Positions 42,581 through 55,504 of a DNA stretch of 64,000 nucleotides are shown piece by piece (position 1 is the stretch's first letter; each line of letters opens with the position of its first letter). The DNA comes from Camellia lanceoleosa (lineage: Eukaryota; Streptophyta; Magnoliopsida; Ericales; Theaceae). The stretch lies in contig CM045762.1 in assembly GCA_025200525.1 (NCBI GenBank), positions 189,063,154 to 189,127,153 on the forward strand. Direction: 5' to 3'. The notes beneath the pieces were generated by a model, which saw only the letters and a program-made list of their open reading frames with translations, searched no databases and was not told the DNA's origin. The translations under genes and the position numbers were made by a program.

Positions 42581-43600
42581 ATGTGGTAATATTAGTTTTG
42601 CAAAATAAAAGTAATATTCATGAACATTTTGTTTTAAAGTAAAAAATTTCACATTGAATCAAATCATTCTATACAAATATTCTATTTATTTATCATTATC
42701 ATATACATATTTATGGATATGAGGAGGGATAAAAACACAAAAAACTTGAATGAAAACAATCTCATGATAAGGCTTATATCTAATGTTTGGAAGGCCAACA
42801 CTAGACCCATGATGGCAAAGTCATTTTCAGTCTTTTGGGTGACATCCTAACATGCTTCTTTCATTAGTTGCTTTTAAACTTTTTTACTCAACACCACTCC
42901 TATGACTCTACAGAAGTTGGGGCATTTATTTACCTCATGTCAATGGCCGTCTCAAAATTGCCATGATGATTACCAAATTCTTCAACATGCTTTGGAACCC
43001 TTGCTGGAATTATTATGAGGACAAGTCATCACCTAATAAGGCTATTGGAAGGCAAAATGAGAATTATATACCCATATTACTCTAGTCTTTATTCCCCTCT
43101 TTTAGTTATTAGTGATATATGCTTCTAAACTTTTTTTCCGCTTCCCTTTATAATGCACTACTCTTCATATTTGTCACTTTATGAATGCCATCATTTTTTA
43201 TTTTTACTTTTTACGTAGATTCAAATAAAGAAAATGATATAAAAATTCATTTTTTAGATCTAATAATATGTAAGTGATACGATTGACTGATGATTGATAA
43301 AATATAAAAGAGGATGTTATCTTAGATATCTTAATTGATTGTCAGATCATTGACTTTGAAAATTGAATCTAATTTTTGGACTTGTAATCCCTTCAAATAA
43401 CAAGCACATCCTCGGCATGGCCTCGAATTAAACCATCCCAAAGAGCTAGACAGATAAGATCAAGAGTAGGGATTTTCTTATGAAAAACTTTTTGTATTTG
43501 TTTTGTGGATGTGAAAAATCAGATTATAGAGCCCTCTGTGAAATATATATATCATAAAAAACAACCTCAGGCACAAACAATCATAGAGATGCTTTAGCTA

Positions 43601-43649
<49 letters not shown>

Positions 43650-43854
43650 TATTTAATCCCCTATGAAACGCATCATCAAAATGGGCTTCTACACCTGAAG
43701 TTGTATATGGGCTTCGAGGTTTGTTAAACTGGGCTTTTAGGCCTCACTTTTTCTTAGTCCAACTAAACAATTTAATAAGCATTTAATTCCATTCAGGTTG
43801 GGCTAAACCCACTTTGCTTTAACTACTCAGTTTGTTTCAGCAATAGACAATAGG
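42581..43854. other. AT-rich intergenic DNA with a (GT)n microsatellite
   Basis: A pure (TG)n run of about 22 units lies at 43604-43648. No gene was recognised. Confidence 0.45.
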
Positions 43855-44115
43855 GTTACTTATGTATAGGTCCTATTAATTAGAATTATTTACTTACAGG
43901 TCCTAACTAATAAATTTAACACTATAAAAATAAGAGATTGATAAATTTATCACTATAAATTTATTTATAAAAACAAAGAGACTGATAAATTTATCACTAT
44001 AAATTTATTTATAAAAATAAAAGACTGATAAATTTATTTTTATCACTTAATAAATTTATCAATAGAACTTAATAAATAAGTCTCAAAAGTAGGATCTCTT
44101 AATAATTTACCCTAG
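43855..44115 (+). repeat. Dispersed repeat copy B with internal 44-bp duplications
   Basis: Same family as 42405-42580 in opposite orientation. The module GAYTGATAAATTTATCACTA followed by TAAATTTATTTATAAAAA begins at 43936, 43980 and (partial) 44023, so spacing is 43-44 bp. The tandem growth is specific to this copy. Confidence 0.72.
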
Positions 44116-44366
44116 ATATATTGTTCTAAAAATTATAAATGCACGAAATTCAACTATAAAATTGAACATAACCATTTTATAAGGGTGGGTCCTACCCCTT
44201 GTGAAATGATTGTATCAAATTATGTGTACATAGAAAATAATGTTCTCCTTATTATTCTTGAGGGTTTGTGTTAGCACATCTATTAACTCGATTACTTAAT
44301 TCCTTTAATTTTTTTCATCCTCAGGTCAAATATTTTAGTTTCTCTTTTTCATCGTGGTCACAAGTT
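44116..44366. other. Spacer before the copia element
   Basis: AT-rich, nothing recognised. CAAGT precedes the inferred LTR start. Its partner duplication cannot be tested because the right end of the copia element is not in place. Confidence 0.4.
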
Positions 44367-45580
44367 TGTTAGAAATGGTTATAAATTTTGGGTAAAATTA
44401 GAATTTTATCCTAAATTTAGTCTAATATTTAGGTGAGCTTTGTGCGTCGATTTACGCAGGTCAAAGTGGTAATGCATTCTATGCCGCGTTGTGATTCACG
44501 TGGTATATTTGGTTGCTCAAAACCATTACCGAGTGAATGGGAAATTGAAGTCAAAGTGTGCTCCATGGAAATGGAGTTTTGGTGAAAAATCCTTAAAGGC
44601 ATTGAATAAGGCTTGCCCCACATTGATTTGGTGGGAGGTTTTGAAATGGTTTATAAGGCATGGGTTTGGTACTTGGGGTGTGTCCCAAGGGGTACCCAAG
44701 TGTTTTAGAGGGAGAGGTTATGGGCAAAATGGGCTAGACCCATTGAACCCAAAAATCACCACTGGCGTCTTGCATGCGTCCGTCGGCTTAGGCGCGAGTG
44801 CGTGTGAGATTGGGTGGGGCTTGTTAAGACCAAAAACATTTGAATTTAATTTTATTTTAGTAAAATAAAATCCAGAATTCAAATTAAAGCGGTTTAGTTC
44901 TTGTACATTCAAACAAGGCCCTTCCGCTTTCAAATGAAATAAACCGATTTGGTATTAATGCACATCCAAATAGGGCCCTTTCCATTTTTGTTATCTGTTT
45001 GAATTCAAAGCCAACAGGTATTATACCTGTTCAATTCAAAACCAAGAGCCACCTTTACATCTATAAATAGACCAGCCTCCCATTTGGATTTCACTCCAAT
45101 TTTCGTACTCCATCCTGTGCTATAAATCTCTCTGCATTTTGCTGCATTTAATTTCTGAAAGAAAGAGTATAGAGACTTAGTGTGTTAAATAAAGGCAAAC
45201 AAATTGTAGTGCTACTATTGTTTGTAGAAGATTATTTCATCTGGGAGATAGACGTCCAAATTCTGAAGCACCGTGGAGAAGATTTAATCATCTTAAAGAC
45301 ACAATGTCAAACACTGGACTTGATCAGTTTATAATTTGAACAAATTAAATCAAGTAAATTATTTAATTTATTTTCTGTGTTATTATTATTTGTTTAAATC
45401 AGATTTTAATTTTGTTTTTGAAACAAAATAAAATCTGTTTTTATTTATTTATTTTTATTTCGAGTTTAATTTTTGTAATCAATCAAATTCTCTCATTTTC
45501 TTTATTTCTTTAAATTCTAATTGTTGTTTTGTACACAATATAATTAAAATCTTTTAAATTCAGTAAAAATTGTTCCAACA
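44367..45580 (+). repeat. 5' LTR of the copia element (boundaries inferred)
   Basis: It starts TGTTAGAAATGG and ends GTTCCAACA, matching the usual TGTT...AACA form. A TATA box, CTATAAATAG, lies at 45061-45070. After the end, TGGTATCT at 45603 partly resembles the initiator-tRNA-Met primer site, but the gap of about 22 bp is larger than usual, so the right boundary may be up to 20 bp further. There is no second LTR in the window to confirm it. Confidence 0.6.
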
Positions 45581-45917
45581 ATCTTAAGACAGATTAATTT
45601 TTTGGTATCTTCATTGTATTTAATTTTCTGATTTCATAAAGACATATTTTGGTTGGAAAAACAAATAGTGTTTATGCTATTTGACAGATAGTAGTAATAT
45701 ACTGTCTCTTTTCTTTGACAACTAGTAGTAATATACTTGTGTCATTAACAATTGCAGAATATTAATTGTGTTAACAGAAAATTATTGTGCTATTTTATTT
45801 TTCTAGTTTTAGTAACAAGAAAAATAAAATTATTTTGTGTTATAATTTATTTTCTGGTTTTAGTAACTAGAAAATTAATTTGTGTTTTAATTTTTCTGAT
45901 TTTTGTAATCAGAGATT
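45581..45917 (+). other. Copia leader with imperfect short repeats
   Basis: It contains TTTTCTRGTTTTAGTAACNAGAAAA repeated about three times at 45795-45915, and TAGTAGTAATATACT twice at about 45690 and 45723. Untranslated. Confidence 0.55.
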
Positions 45918-46927
45918 GTGGCTACTACAATTGAAACTGCATCTGGTAGTGGTACTTCTGTTGTTACACCAGCATTGGTCCCTATCCAGAACCATGTTCA
46001 TGTACCAATCAATCATGGAGAAAAACCAGAAAAATTTAACGGTACCGAATTTAAGAGATGGCAGCAGAAGATGCTGTTTTATCTTACAACTCTTAATTTG
46101 GCCCGGTTTCTCCATGAAGAGGCTCCAGCACTTAAAGAGAGTGAAAGTGATCGGCAAGTTGTTGCCACTGTAGATGCTTAGAAACATTCAGATTTTCTGT
46201 GCAGAAACTACATCCTCAATGGCCTTGACAACATACTGTATATGTTTATAGTCCTCTAAAGTCAGCAAAAGAATTATGGGATTCTTTGGAGAAGAAATAC
46301 AAGACAGAAGATGTCGGTACGAAGAAATTTGTCGTCGGTAAATTTCTAAATTTTGTTATGGTAGACTCCCAAACGGTAATATCTCAACTTCAAAGTTTTC
46401 AGATAATTTTGTATGATATTCATTCAGAAGGTATGTCTCTTAGCGAGTCTTTCCAAGTCGCTGCTTTGGTGGAAAAGTTACCACCGGCTTGAAAAGATTT
46501 CAAAAATTATTTAAAACATAAACGCAAAGAGATGACCATGGATGAGTTGATTGTAAGATTAAGAATTGAGGAAGATAATCGAAAAGCTGAAAAGAGGAAT
46601 GGAAAAAATCCCATTAAGTCCAAAGCTAATGTGGTTGAACAAGTTCATAAACCACATAACAAAAAGAGGAAATTTACTAGAGATGGTCTTAAACAAGGCA
46701 ACAACAATGGCAACAAGAAGTTCAAAGGAAAATGCTATAACTGTGGTAAAACGGGACATCGAGCTTCTGACTGCCGCCGTCCTAAGAAGGATCATGGAAG
46801 TACAAGTAAGAAGACCACCAATCAGGCCAATGTAACAGAATTGGATTACATTTTTGACGGAGTGAATGACATCAACCTCTCTGCTGTGGTGTCTGAGGCT
46901 AACTTGGTTGGAAATCCCAAAGAGTGA
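45918..46927 (+). pseudogene. gag: Copia gag relic
   Basis: The N-terminal part (ATTIETASGSGTS...HGEKPEKFNGTEFKRWQQK) ends at a stop at 46179. After a frameshift the thread continues from about 46260 (KELWDSLEKKYKTEDVGTKK), has a stop at 46490 after EKLPPA, and runs to 46925. The zinc knuckle CYNCGKTGHRASDC (CX2CX4HX4C) lies at about 46733-46774. The expected start codon reads GTG, probably a mutated ATG. Gag would form the particle and bind RNA. Confidence 0.9.
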
Positions 46928-48290
46928 TGGGTTGACACTGGAGCAACTCGTCACATATGTGCGGACAAGAAGATGTTTACTACCTACAAAGAGGCTGCAA
47001 ATGGTGAACAACTTTTCATGGAAAATTCTTCTACTTTTACTGTGGCTGGACAAGGGAAAGTGATCTTGAAGATGACATCAGGGAAAGAACTGACCCTCAA
47101 CAACGTACTACATGTACCTGACATCCGGAAGAATTTAGTTTCTGGTTCTTTGTTAAGTAAAAATGGTTTTAGCCTTGTTTTTTAGTCTGATAAGTTTGTA
47201 TTAACAAAGAGTGGTATGTATGTTGGTAAGGGATACATGAGTGATGGTCTCTTTAAATTAAATGTAATGACAGTTGTACCAAAAGTTGCTATGAATGAGA
47301 ATAACACATATTTTGCTTATATTCTTGAGTCGAATTTATGGCATGGTAGATTAGGTCATGTAAATTATGATGCTTTGCGTAAATTAATTGGTTTGGATTA
47401 TATACCAAAGTTTGAAATTAATCCTAATCATAAATGTGAAGTTTGTGTAGAAGTGAAACTAAGGCTCCATTTAAATCGGTTGAAAGAAAAACCGAACCTC
47501 TAGAATTAATTCATACTGATGTATGTGATCTAAAATTTATTCAAACTAGAGGAGGCAAAAAGTATTTCATAACATTTATCGATGATTGCACAAGATATTG
47601 TTATGTTTATTTACTTAGAAGTAAAGATGAAGCCTTAGAAATGTTTAAACTCTACAAAACAGAAGTTGAAAATCAACTTGGTAAAACCATTAAAATGGTT
47701 AGAAGTGATAGGGGTGGTGAATATGATACACCATTAAATGAATTTTGTGCACAACATAGCATTATTCACCAAACTACACCCCCTTATTCTCTACAGCAAA
47801 ATGGAATTGCTAAAAGGAAGAATAGAACCCTAAAAGAAATGATGAATGCCATGTTACTAAGTTCAGGTTTACCACAGAACTTGTGGGGGGAAGCAAGATT
47901 GTCTGCTAATTATGTTCTTAATAGAATACCTCACAAGAAAACCAACAGCATTCCTTATGAATTGTGGAAAGGTCAACCACCTTTCTACAAATACTTAAAA
48001 GTATGGGGGTGTTTGGCAAAAGTGGAAGTTCCTGTTCCTAAAAAAACTAAGATTGGACCAAAAATAGTAGATTGTGTGTTTATTGGTTATGCTCAGAATA
48101 GTAGTGCATATCGGTTTCTGACTTATAAATCAGAAATACCTGATATAAATGTGAACACTATTATAGAGTCAAGGAATGTTGTGTTTTTTGAACATGTCTT
48201 TTCTTACAAGAAAGGACATGAATTAAGTTCACAGAAAAGAACTTATGATTGTACACAAAGTCAAGAGACTAATGACAATCAAATACTATA
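46928..48290 (+). pseudogene. pol: Copia protease and integrase relic
   Basis: Protease: [11 protein letters not shown] at about 46930, with the catalytic DTG, followed by [18 protein letters not shown]. There is a stop at 47183. The GAG-pre-integrase motif LWHGRLGHVNYDALRKL lies at about 47335. A frameshift near 47455 leads into the integrase core: [27 protein letters not shown] and later [16 protein letters not shown], so the DDE residues are visible. The frame ends at a stop at 48289. Only Arg for Glu-type context around KRKNRT departs from the usual ERKNRT. Confidence 0.92.
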
Positions 48291-49639
48291 GACTAGTAAT
48301 GGTCTCAACCAACAGGATTTAACTGATGATGAACCAAGAAGAAGTAAGAGAGCGAGAACATCTAAATCCTTTGGTATAGATTTTCTAACATACTTGTTAG
48401 AAAATGAACCTCAAAGCTTTAAGGCGGCAATGACAGGTCCTGAAGTACCTTTGTGGAAAGAGGCTGTTAATAATGAAATTGAATCCATTATGCAAAATCA
48501 TACTTGGGAATTGGTAGATCTTCCACCAGGTTCTAAACCTCTTGGATATAAATGGATATTCAAGAGAAAAATGAAAGCATATGGTTCAATTAACAAGTAT
48601 AAAGCAAGACTTGTAGTTAAAGGTTACAGACAAAAGGAATGTCTGGACTATTTTGACACATATTCCCCTGTGACAAGAATAATATCCATTCGCATGCTTA
48701 TTGCTATAGCAGCGTTGTTTAATTTAGAAATACATCAAATGGATGTTAAAACAGCTATCTTAAACGGTGATCTAAATGAAGAGATCTATATGGAGCAACC
48801 CGAAGGGTTTGTAGTATAAGGGCAAGAAAAGAAAGTTTGTCGACTTGTAAAATCCCTTTATGGATTAAAACAAGCACCTAAGCAATGGCATGAAAAATTT
48901 GATCATACAATGCTTACTAATGGGTTTAAAATAAACGAATGTGACAAATGCGTCTATGTTAAACACGGACCAAGGATATGTCATAGTTTGTCTTTATGTG
49001 GATGACATGCTTATCATTGGAAGTAGTCAAAACATGATCAAATCAACTAAGCAAATGCTTAACAAAAAATTTGATATGAAAGATATGGGGGTCGCAAATG
49101 TTATATTAGGAATGAAAATTACTAAAACATCTGACGGATATGTATTATCTCAATCTCATTATATTAAGAAAATTCTGGATAAATTTATCAAAGATGATTT
49201 GAATTTAGCAACAACACCTGTCGACATCAGTCTTTATTTATTGAAAAATAAAGGTGATGCAGTGTCTCAGTTAAAATACTCCAAAATCATTGGAAGCCTA
49301 ATGTACCTAATGAATTGTACTCGTCCTGATATAGCTTATGCTATCAGTAAATTGAGTAGGTACACTAGTAACCCTGGAGAAGACCATTGGAAAGCGATCA
49401 TTCGGGTTCTTAGATATCTAAGATTTACTTGTGATCATGGTTTGAACTTTACTCGATATCTAGCAGTACTCGAAGGTTATTGTGATGCCAATTGGATATC
49501 GGATACTAAAGATTCAAAATCCACTAGTGGATATGTCTTTACTCTAGGAGGCGTTGCTGTTTCTTGGAAGTCCACGAAGCAAACTTGTATCGCATGATCC
49601 ACAATAGAATCCGAGTTCATTGCTTTAGACAAAGCAGGT
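48291..49639 (+). pseudogene. pol: Copia reverse transcriptase and RNase H relic, truncated
   Basis: RT motifs: WKEAVNNEIESIMQNHTWEL, KYKARLVVKGYRQKE, PVTRIISIRMLIAIAA, QMDVKTAILNGDL, then a stop at 48817 (GFVV, stop). YGLKQAPKQWHEKFD follows. A frameshift near 48950 leads to the catalytic [10 protein letters not shown] at about 48995. RNase H has [20 protein letters not shown], then a stop at 49595, then STIESEFIALDKAG, where the Tat LTR begins. The terminal RNase H residues are missing. Confidence 0.93.
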
Positions 49640-52600
49640 TGTAACAAGCCCGCGAGGGACCTCGCTACAGTTCGGACTCGATTTTGTCGCGGTTTCAAAT
49701 CTTGAACCAAAGAGTCCAAATCCGGCAAATCGTTTTGAAAACAGATTTTTTGAAAGAAGTGCCGAACATGGACTGCTTCGCCAGATACAGAGTCGCCACC
49801 TAAATATTTTTTAAATGGGAAATTTAGGAAACCCTAACTCGGTACCAAAGGCCACGTGTCCGTCATCACCAAAGTTGGCTCGGGAACTTGGGTACGATTG
49901 GGGAAGGTCACATCGTGAGCACCCCTTCCTTGATCAAAGACCGGCCTCTACTAACCATGATATCTGTTTTTGAAAACTTTGTGAGTTCTTATTCCGGTTA
50001 TTAGCCTAGGTTACTATGTGATGCGCACAGCATACAAGTATAGACTGAATCGCCTGAGTTGGAACAAAACATTTCATGCTTGTTTGTTTGAAAATGATTT
50101 GATGGTGCTACTCGCAAGTAGGCTAAGACGTGGATTTGCCACCCTCAGGTGGGCTTAAGAAAACAATGATTTTGCCACTATCTAGTGGGCTTAAAACAAG
50201 CATTTGATGATTTATTCCAATTCAGATAACTCAACCTCCACCCACAGGCATTCAAGGCAGTTATATCATATAAGCACATAGCCTCATGGTAAGCATGCTA
50301 TTCATGGCAGTCACTCACACGCATGCAAGGATGCTAAAGCATAAAACTTACCGAGTACTCCAAGCCAAAAAAAGACAACTGATTAGAAATCAATGCATGA
50401 TCCTAGATACACAGAATTGCCTAATGCCACACATGCAAAATGCAACTATAGCAGGCTCGGCTATTCTAAACATGGTATATGAGATGCTACAGTTAGCATG
50501 TATTCAATTTGGAATTGAAATACAGATGTAGTTTGTATGATGCTTGAGTTCGATGCATGCAAAAGCAGATGAATGAATGCAAACATGCTATCATCAGTAT
50601 GCTAATCGAAATATGCCCTATATCTAACTATAAATGGCAGGTAAATAAAAGGAGAAAGAAATGGGGTTGGAAGACATACATCACACTCACACACCCTTAT
50701 TACAACATTGCCCTCAAGCGAGGGTCCGAATAAATAATACAAATCAAAATGAAAGAATAATACAAATTCAAATAATATACAAAAATCATAATTAATTTAC
50801 AAATAAAATAAAGAAAGACTATAAACTGGCACGCAAGCCAGGGGGTGCCTTGCTTCTGATGAATAGTGTATCTTTGTCAGCCCAGCGGAAATCCACTGGG
50901 ATGCCCCAATTAGCCTCTGTTTGCAGTTTTCTCGAAATGCGTGTCAGACTCCGAAAAGTTGCTGATCCTTGATTTTGCTGTAACAGAGAGCAGGAAAAGG
51001 GCATAGCAGTGTATTTCACAAATATATGCATGCCTCGATTCTCGTGCCATCAATCACGCATATCGATGCATGATGGCCGAGGAGTCGGATTGCACAACTC
51101 AATATAGGATGAATGCATATGAATGCTACAATAAAACCTAACTCCATCATGGGTAATCCGGAGTGTCGGTGACTTGGGAATTGAGACCCGTTCCGTCACT
51201 CGGAGTACGAAACGCGCCTCGTTTCCCGTGCCCGGGTTAACGCCTATCCCGAACACGATGCGATATGCATGGTATGCATGAAATGTAGCTAATATGCAAT
51301 CCTAACATACACAATGTTATGGGAATGAGATGCCTCGAAATGCGTGCCTACGGGCACGCAAACCGAGAAAATGGCATGAAATATGATAAACAATGAGACT
51401 AAAATAAAATGCCTCGAAATGCGTGCCCACGGGCACACAAACCGAGGAAATGGCATACGGAATGCAATGATGGGCTTACGCCAACGTGAGAGGGCCTCAG
51501 CCACACTCACATAGGCTGCCGTCGGATAAAAAAAGAAGTGCCTCGGAATGCATGCCCGCGGGCACGTAAACCGAGGCGGTGACATACAGGCATGAAATAA
51601 CAAATTGGGCTTACACTAACATGAGAGGACCTCAGCCGCACTCACATAAGCTGCCGTCGGATAAAAAAGAAGTGCCTCGGAATGCATGCCCGCGGGCACG
51701 TAAACCGAGGCGGTGACATACAGGCATGAAATAACAAATTGGGCTTACACTAACATGAGAGAGCCTCAGCCACACTCACATAAGCTGCCGTGAGATAAGA
51801 ATGAGCTGCTTCGAAATGCGTGCACACGGGCACGCAAACCAAGGCAGTGGCATACGCAATGCAAATGACATATAAATGAAACGTGGCATATGGCATATGA
51901 AAAATGAAAATTTCAGTAGCTAAAATGATGCACAAATAGCCCCCGAATTATGACAAAATTACACTCGATACCCGAAATGCAATGTTATGCACCCGAAACG
52001 GCCTACAGCCCTACTAAACATGCACAATATGGACATAACATGTAAAACAGTAGCAAGGCAGCCCCTAAACTAGAATTTTTTCAGTACAAAGTATGGCCAA
52101 ACAATGATCACAAGTATGGCAAAAATAGCTTGCAAAAATGGGGGAAAAGAGGAGAATTACAAAGCAAGTGGTATATACAATGCTCAAACTGAAAAACACA
52201 GTTCTAAAAAATTAAAGAGGGGACAAAAATATACACATTTACAAGAGATGACATCCCCCAATTCAGTATGTAGATAGGCTAAACATAGCATGCAAAATAA
52301 TGAGCCAACAAAGGCTATAACATGAGGTACCAAAAGCATGCATCAAAAAACCTTAGACCCATAACAAAACATGAAGAATGGGTCATTTTAAGACACTTTA
52401 TAAGCCTGATTAAGGCTGAAAACAGAATCCAAGAAAGCCTAACAAAGCATGCAATTTTACGGAATCAAAGATGGTATTACATGAAGTACCAAAAGCATGC
52501 ACCAAATGGCCTAAAACCCTTAACAAAACATTATGAGAAGGCCAAAACAAGGCTCTTTCCAGGCCTGATTAAGACTCAAAACAGAAGTCAAATAAGCTCA

Positions 52601-54423
52601 AAGGGGCATGCCAAATAGGAGTAGAACATGAATTCAAAACAAGTGGCATGTAGAGCATGAAAACCAGGTTGAGCCCTTCTTCAATGTTGAATAGGGGCTC
52701 AAAATAAGCACAATATTAGTTCATGAGATGCTCCAAATCAGGTCACAAATAGGCCAAATAAATCATGCAATTTTACGGAAAATATGGAGGATTACAAAGA
52801 AAGTGCATGATAGAGAGGCCAAACATGATTGAGCCCTTCTTCAAAGTTGAAGAAGGGTTCAAAATAGGCCCACTCACAGTATATATCAGGCTCGAAAATG
52901 GATCACTCATAAGCCAAATAAAGCATGCAAAATAATGGCATAAAGAGTGATATTGAAAGAGGTGTATCAAGGGGCTCTCAAAAGAGGTTGAACCCTTCTT
53001 CAATTTTGAAGAGGGGCTCAAAATAAGCCTAAAATCAGTAAGGGTCGGAGCCCAAAACTGAGAGCAAGTAGGGTAAAGAATTGATTCAAAATTGTGCTAG
53101 AAAAAGGGAATTAGAGTCTTACCCTTGGAGACAAGTCTTTTGTTGCTTCTTGGCTTCAATTTGTTGGTTCTTAGCCTTTGAAAAACCCTCCTTTGCTGCT
53201 GGAATGGAGATGGTGATGGTGAGGCTTAGGGTTGATGAAGGAATGGCCTAGAACCTTAAAGGTTTTTGGAGCTTTTGGCTATGGAAATGGAGGTTTTGGA
53301 AGATGAAGTCTTGAGATGAATTTTTGTAACCCTAACAAAGGAGCTCCTCAGCCCCTTAAATAGACCAAAAAGGGTGTAAAGGGAGGGAAATGCACCCTAG
53401 CTTTCCCTCCCAAAATATCCCTGAGGATCAAGATATTTTGAAAAACAATTTGACCAGAAATGTAAAAAAGCAGGCAGTAGCCAGTGGCTTTCTTGAAGGT
53501 GGCCGGCCGGCCACCCCAACTGGTCGGCCAGCCACTCTCCCTGGCCGGCCGGCCATGGCCAAAAATGGAACAGAACAATTACTGGCCGACCACCACATTT
53601 TGGTGTCCTCCCATGTGTGTAGAACAAGGCCCCAAGGTTGGAATTTGGCAACTCTGAAACAGGAGACACAACATTGAACTTGAAGGAGAGGCTCAAAAAT
53701 GAAAGTAACAATTACTGGCCGACCACCACTTTTTAGGGTCCTCCCATGTGCCCTCATCACAAATATGTAGTCTCGGCTCGGAGAAAATACCCCTAGGGTG
53801 TTCAACATTAGCCCGGAAGTGAGAAAAACGGCACGAGGAGGCAAACTAGTTTTCAAACAATTGCTGGCCTCCCACCCTCCAGTGATCTTCCTGGTGCTAA
53901 AACAGAGGTACCTGCCAAAATTGAACAAAAACCGATGCAAAATGAATGCTCGGGGCCCAAATCACGCGATTCGGGGTCCCGAAAATGGACTGCAGGCACT
54001 GAAAGTGGTGTTCGGCCACGAAGTGGGTATTTGAGACCCCAGTGTCCCTCGGTATGGACTAAATGAGATGCATGCCAGAAACCGGAGAAATCGGAGATGG
54101 TTGGGTGGTCCCGAACCGAGGCACACGGCCTGACGGCTCCGAAAATCGGGAACCGGGCTCCGAAATGGGCAAAATGGCCTACGGCCACGAAATGTAGCCC
54201 ACGGCCACCGAGAGATAGCCTCAGACCACTCCTTCCTCGTGAAAGAAAAGCAGAAAAAGTCGGTTCGCAAATCGAGGCAAAGGCATGGAGAAAGTTCGGA
54301 AGTCCGGGGGTTGGGCGCACGGCCGCGACCCTGAGACTTCTGAACAAACACAGTATGCAACATCACTGAGCGCTCAATCGGTGACGCTCGAGTCTTAAGG
54401 TCGGTCAAAAATGGGGTGTCTCA
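49640..54423 (-). repeat. 3' LTR of the second Tat element (about 4.78 kb)
   Basis: On the minus strand it starts TGAGACACCCC and ends GGGCTTGTTACA. It aligns with the solo LTR and with the LTRs of the first element in the same order of segments. Minus-strand promoter: GGCCGGCCGGCCACC-type blocks at about 53503-53521 and 53542-53554, and a TCTATTTAAGG TATA-like box at about 53354-53364. A 133-bp internal tandem expansion lies at 51329-51850. Confidence 0.92.
51329..51850 (-). repeat. About 133-bp tandem units with a TGCCCGCGGGCA palindrome
   Basis: Units marked by TGCCTCGRAATGCRTGCC begin near 51329, 51409, 51539, 51672 and 51805; the last three spacings are 130, 133 and 133 bp. Each holds a near- or perfect palindrome (TGCCCGCGGGCA at 51555-51566 and 51688-51699). 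The corresponding place in the first element's LTRs (about 6330 and 24680) has one copy only. Confidence 0.85.
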
Positions 54424-54438
54424 GATTGCCCCTCTTTG
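54424..54438 (-). promoter_or_regulatory. Polypurine tract of the second Tat element
   Basis: On the minus strand CAAAGAGGGGCAATC directly precedes the LTR start TGAGACACC. It is nearly identical to the tract of the first element. Confidence 0.85.
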
Positions 54439-55414
54439 TAACTCGAAGTCAAGAAGTAACGAGTGAATGTCAAAGCCAGAGATCGACTCATTTTGACAAG
54501 GCCAAGACTTAGACAATCATACAAGGTAACAGAGATGTGCAGAGGCGTGCCTTCAAAGCTAAAGGGGCAAAATGCAAATGATAGGCACGAGCCAGTGATC
54601 ATACAAGTGCAAAGAAGTCAGAATGAAGCAAGTATTCGCAAATAGATGCAACAGTTTTAAGCAAGAATGCAAAGCAACAACTACATTTCATGCAGTTAGG
54701 AATGCAGAGAATTATTCAATTCTCGTCGCGTCTCACACGGAGAAGATACGATACCTGCGCGATTCGTCTGGTCGCACCAGCCTCAAATGAACCGTATATA
54801 CAATATCGTGCCTGCAAAAATAGAGAAATTCAACAAGAACAATACGCTAACAACATATATTCAATGCGATTCCTATGATTCCAAAAGTTTGACACACACA
54901 GTGTCGGCGAGTGGATGCATCACAATGCGAGAAAAGTGCGTGCGTGACAATGCATGCTCAAGTACAGAAGTATGGTACACCAAGAAATCAAGCATGACAA
55001 TGCAAAACATTCATGAGAATGCAAATTATGAGCCAAATAATGCAAAACGAGCATAAATCAGGGTGCGCTTATTAAGAACAACGAAATGGAACGCGCATTT
55101 CGGGCGCAAGAACTCGATCGCAACCTCTGATTCACCTCCCGGAGAGGTCACAACATGTTTAAGAAGGATACACTCTGATTTTGATGAATAATGATGAGAC
55201 ACATGTCAGAAATTGCAATTGAAGTTCCGGTGGAGCAATTCGGCGCCAAAAAGTGCACTTTTCTTGAACTTTTTCAGGTCCCAGGAACTCCGATTTTCCT
55301 CAAAATTTGCAGAGAGGTAGGGGAGGGGGTGGGGACCATGGTCGGCCAGCTCATTGCCATAAGAGAGGCCATCGGCCAGGGAAGGAAAAGCAAATGGCCG
55401 GCCAGCCAGAAAAG
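54439..55414. other. 3' non-coding region of the second Tat element
   Basis: Only short frames. Many ATGCAAA/GCAAAAC words occur in a loose repetitive pattern (54600-55050). No gene was recognised. Confidence 0.45.
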
Positions 55415-55480
55415 GTGGCCGGCCGGCCACCTGCCAAAAGCAGGGGCATTTTGGTCATTTTGGAGATTCCTATATATACA
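55415..55480 (+). promoter_or_regulatory. Promoter of the antisense plant mobile domain gene
   Basis: GGTGGCCGGCCGGCCACC (55415-55432) is a perfect 18-bp palindrome. Another GGCCGGCC lies at 55396. TATATATA follows at 55471-55478. The spacing from the GGCCGGCC block to the TATA box is about 40 bp. The same block is used in the LTR promoters and before the other accessory gene. Confidence 0.7.
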
Positions 55481-55504
55481 CTTGCCCACTCATTCCGAAA
55501 TCAC

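Larger units (their letters stand above)
44367..49639 (+). mobile_element. Ty1/copia retrotransposon, 3'-interrupted and decayed
   Basis: The order LTR, gag, protease, integrase, RT, RNase H defines Ty1/copia. The element is cut within the RNase H region at 49639 by the LTR of the minus-strand Tat element. Its own 3' part, if still present, lies beyond the window. There are at least three frameshifts and several stops, and the gag start codon is GTG, so it is dead. Confidence 0.93.

Noticed and set aside
44429..44868. 125-codon frame before the copia gag
   Set aside because: Lies in the U3 part of the inferred copia LTR and matches no known domain.
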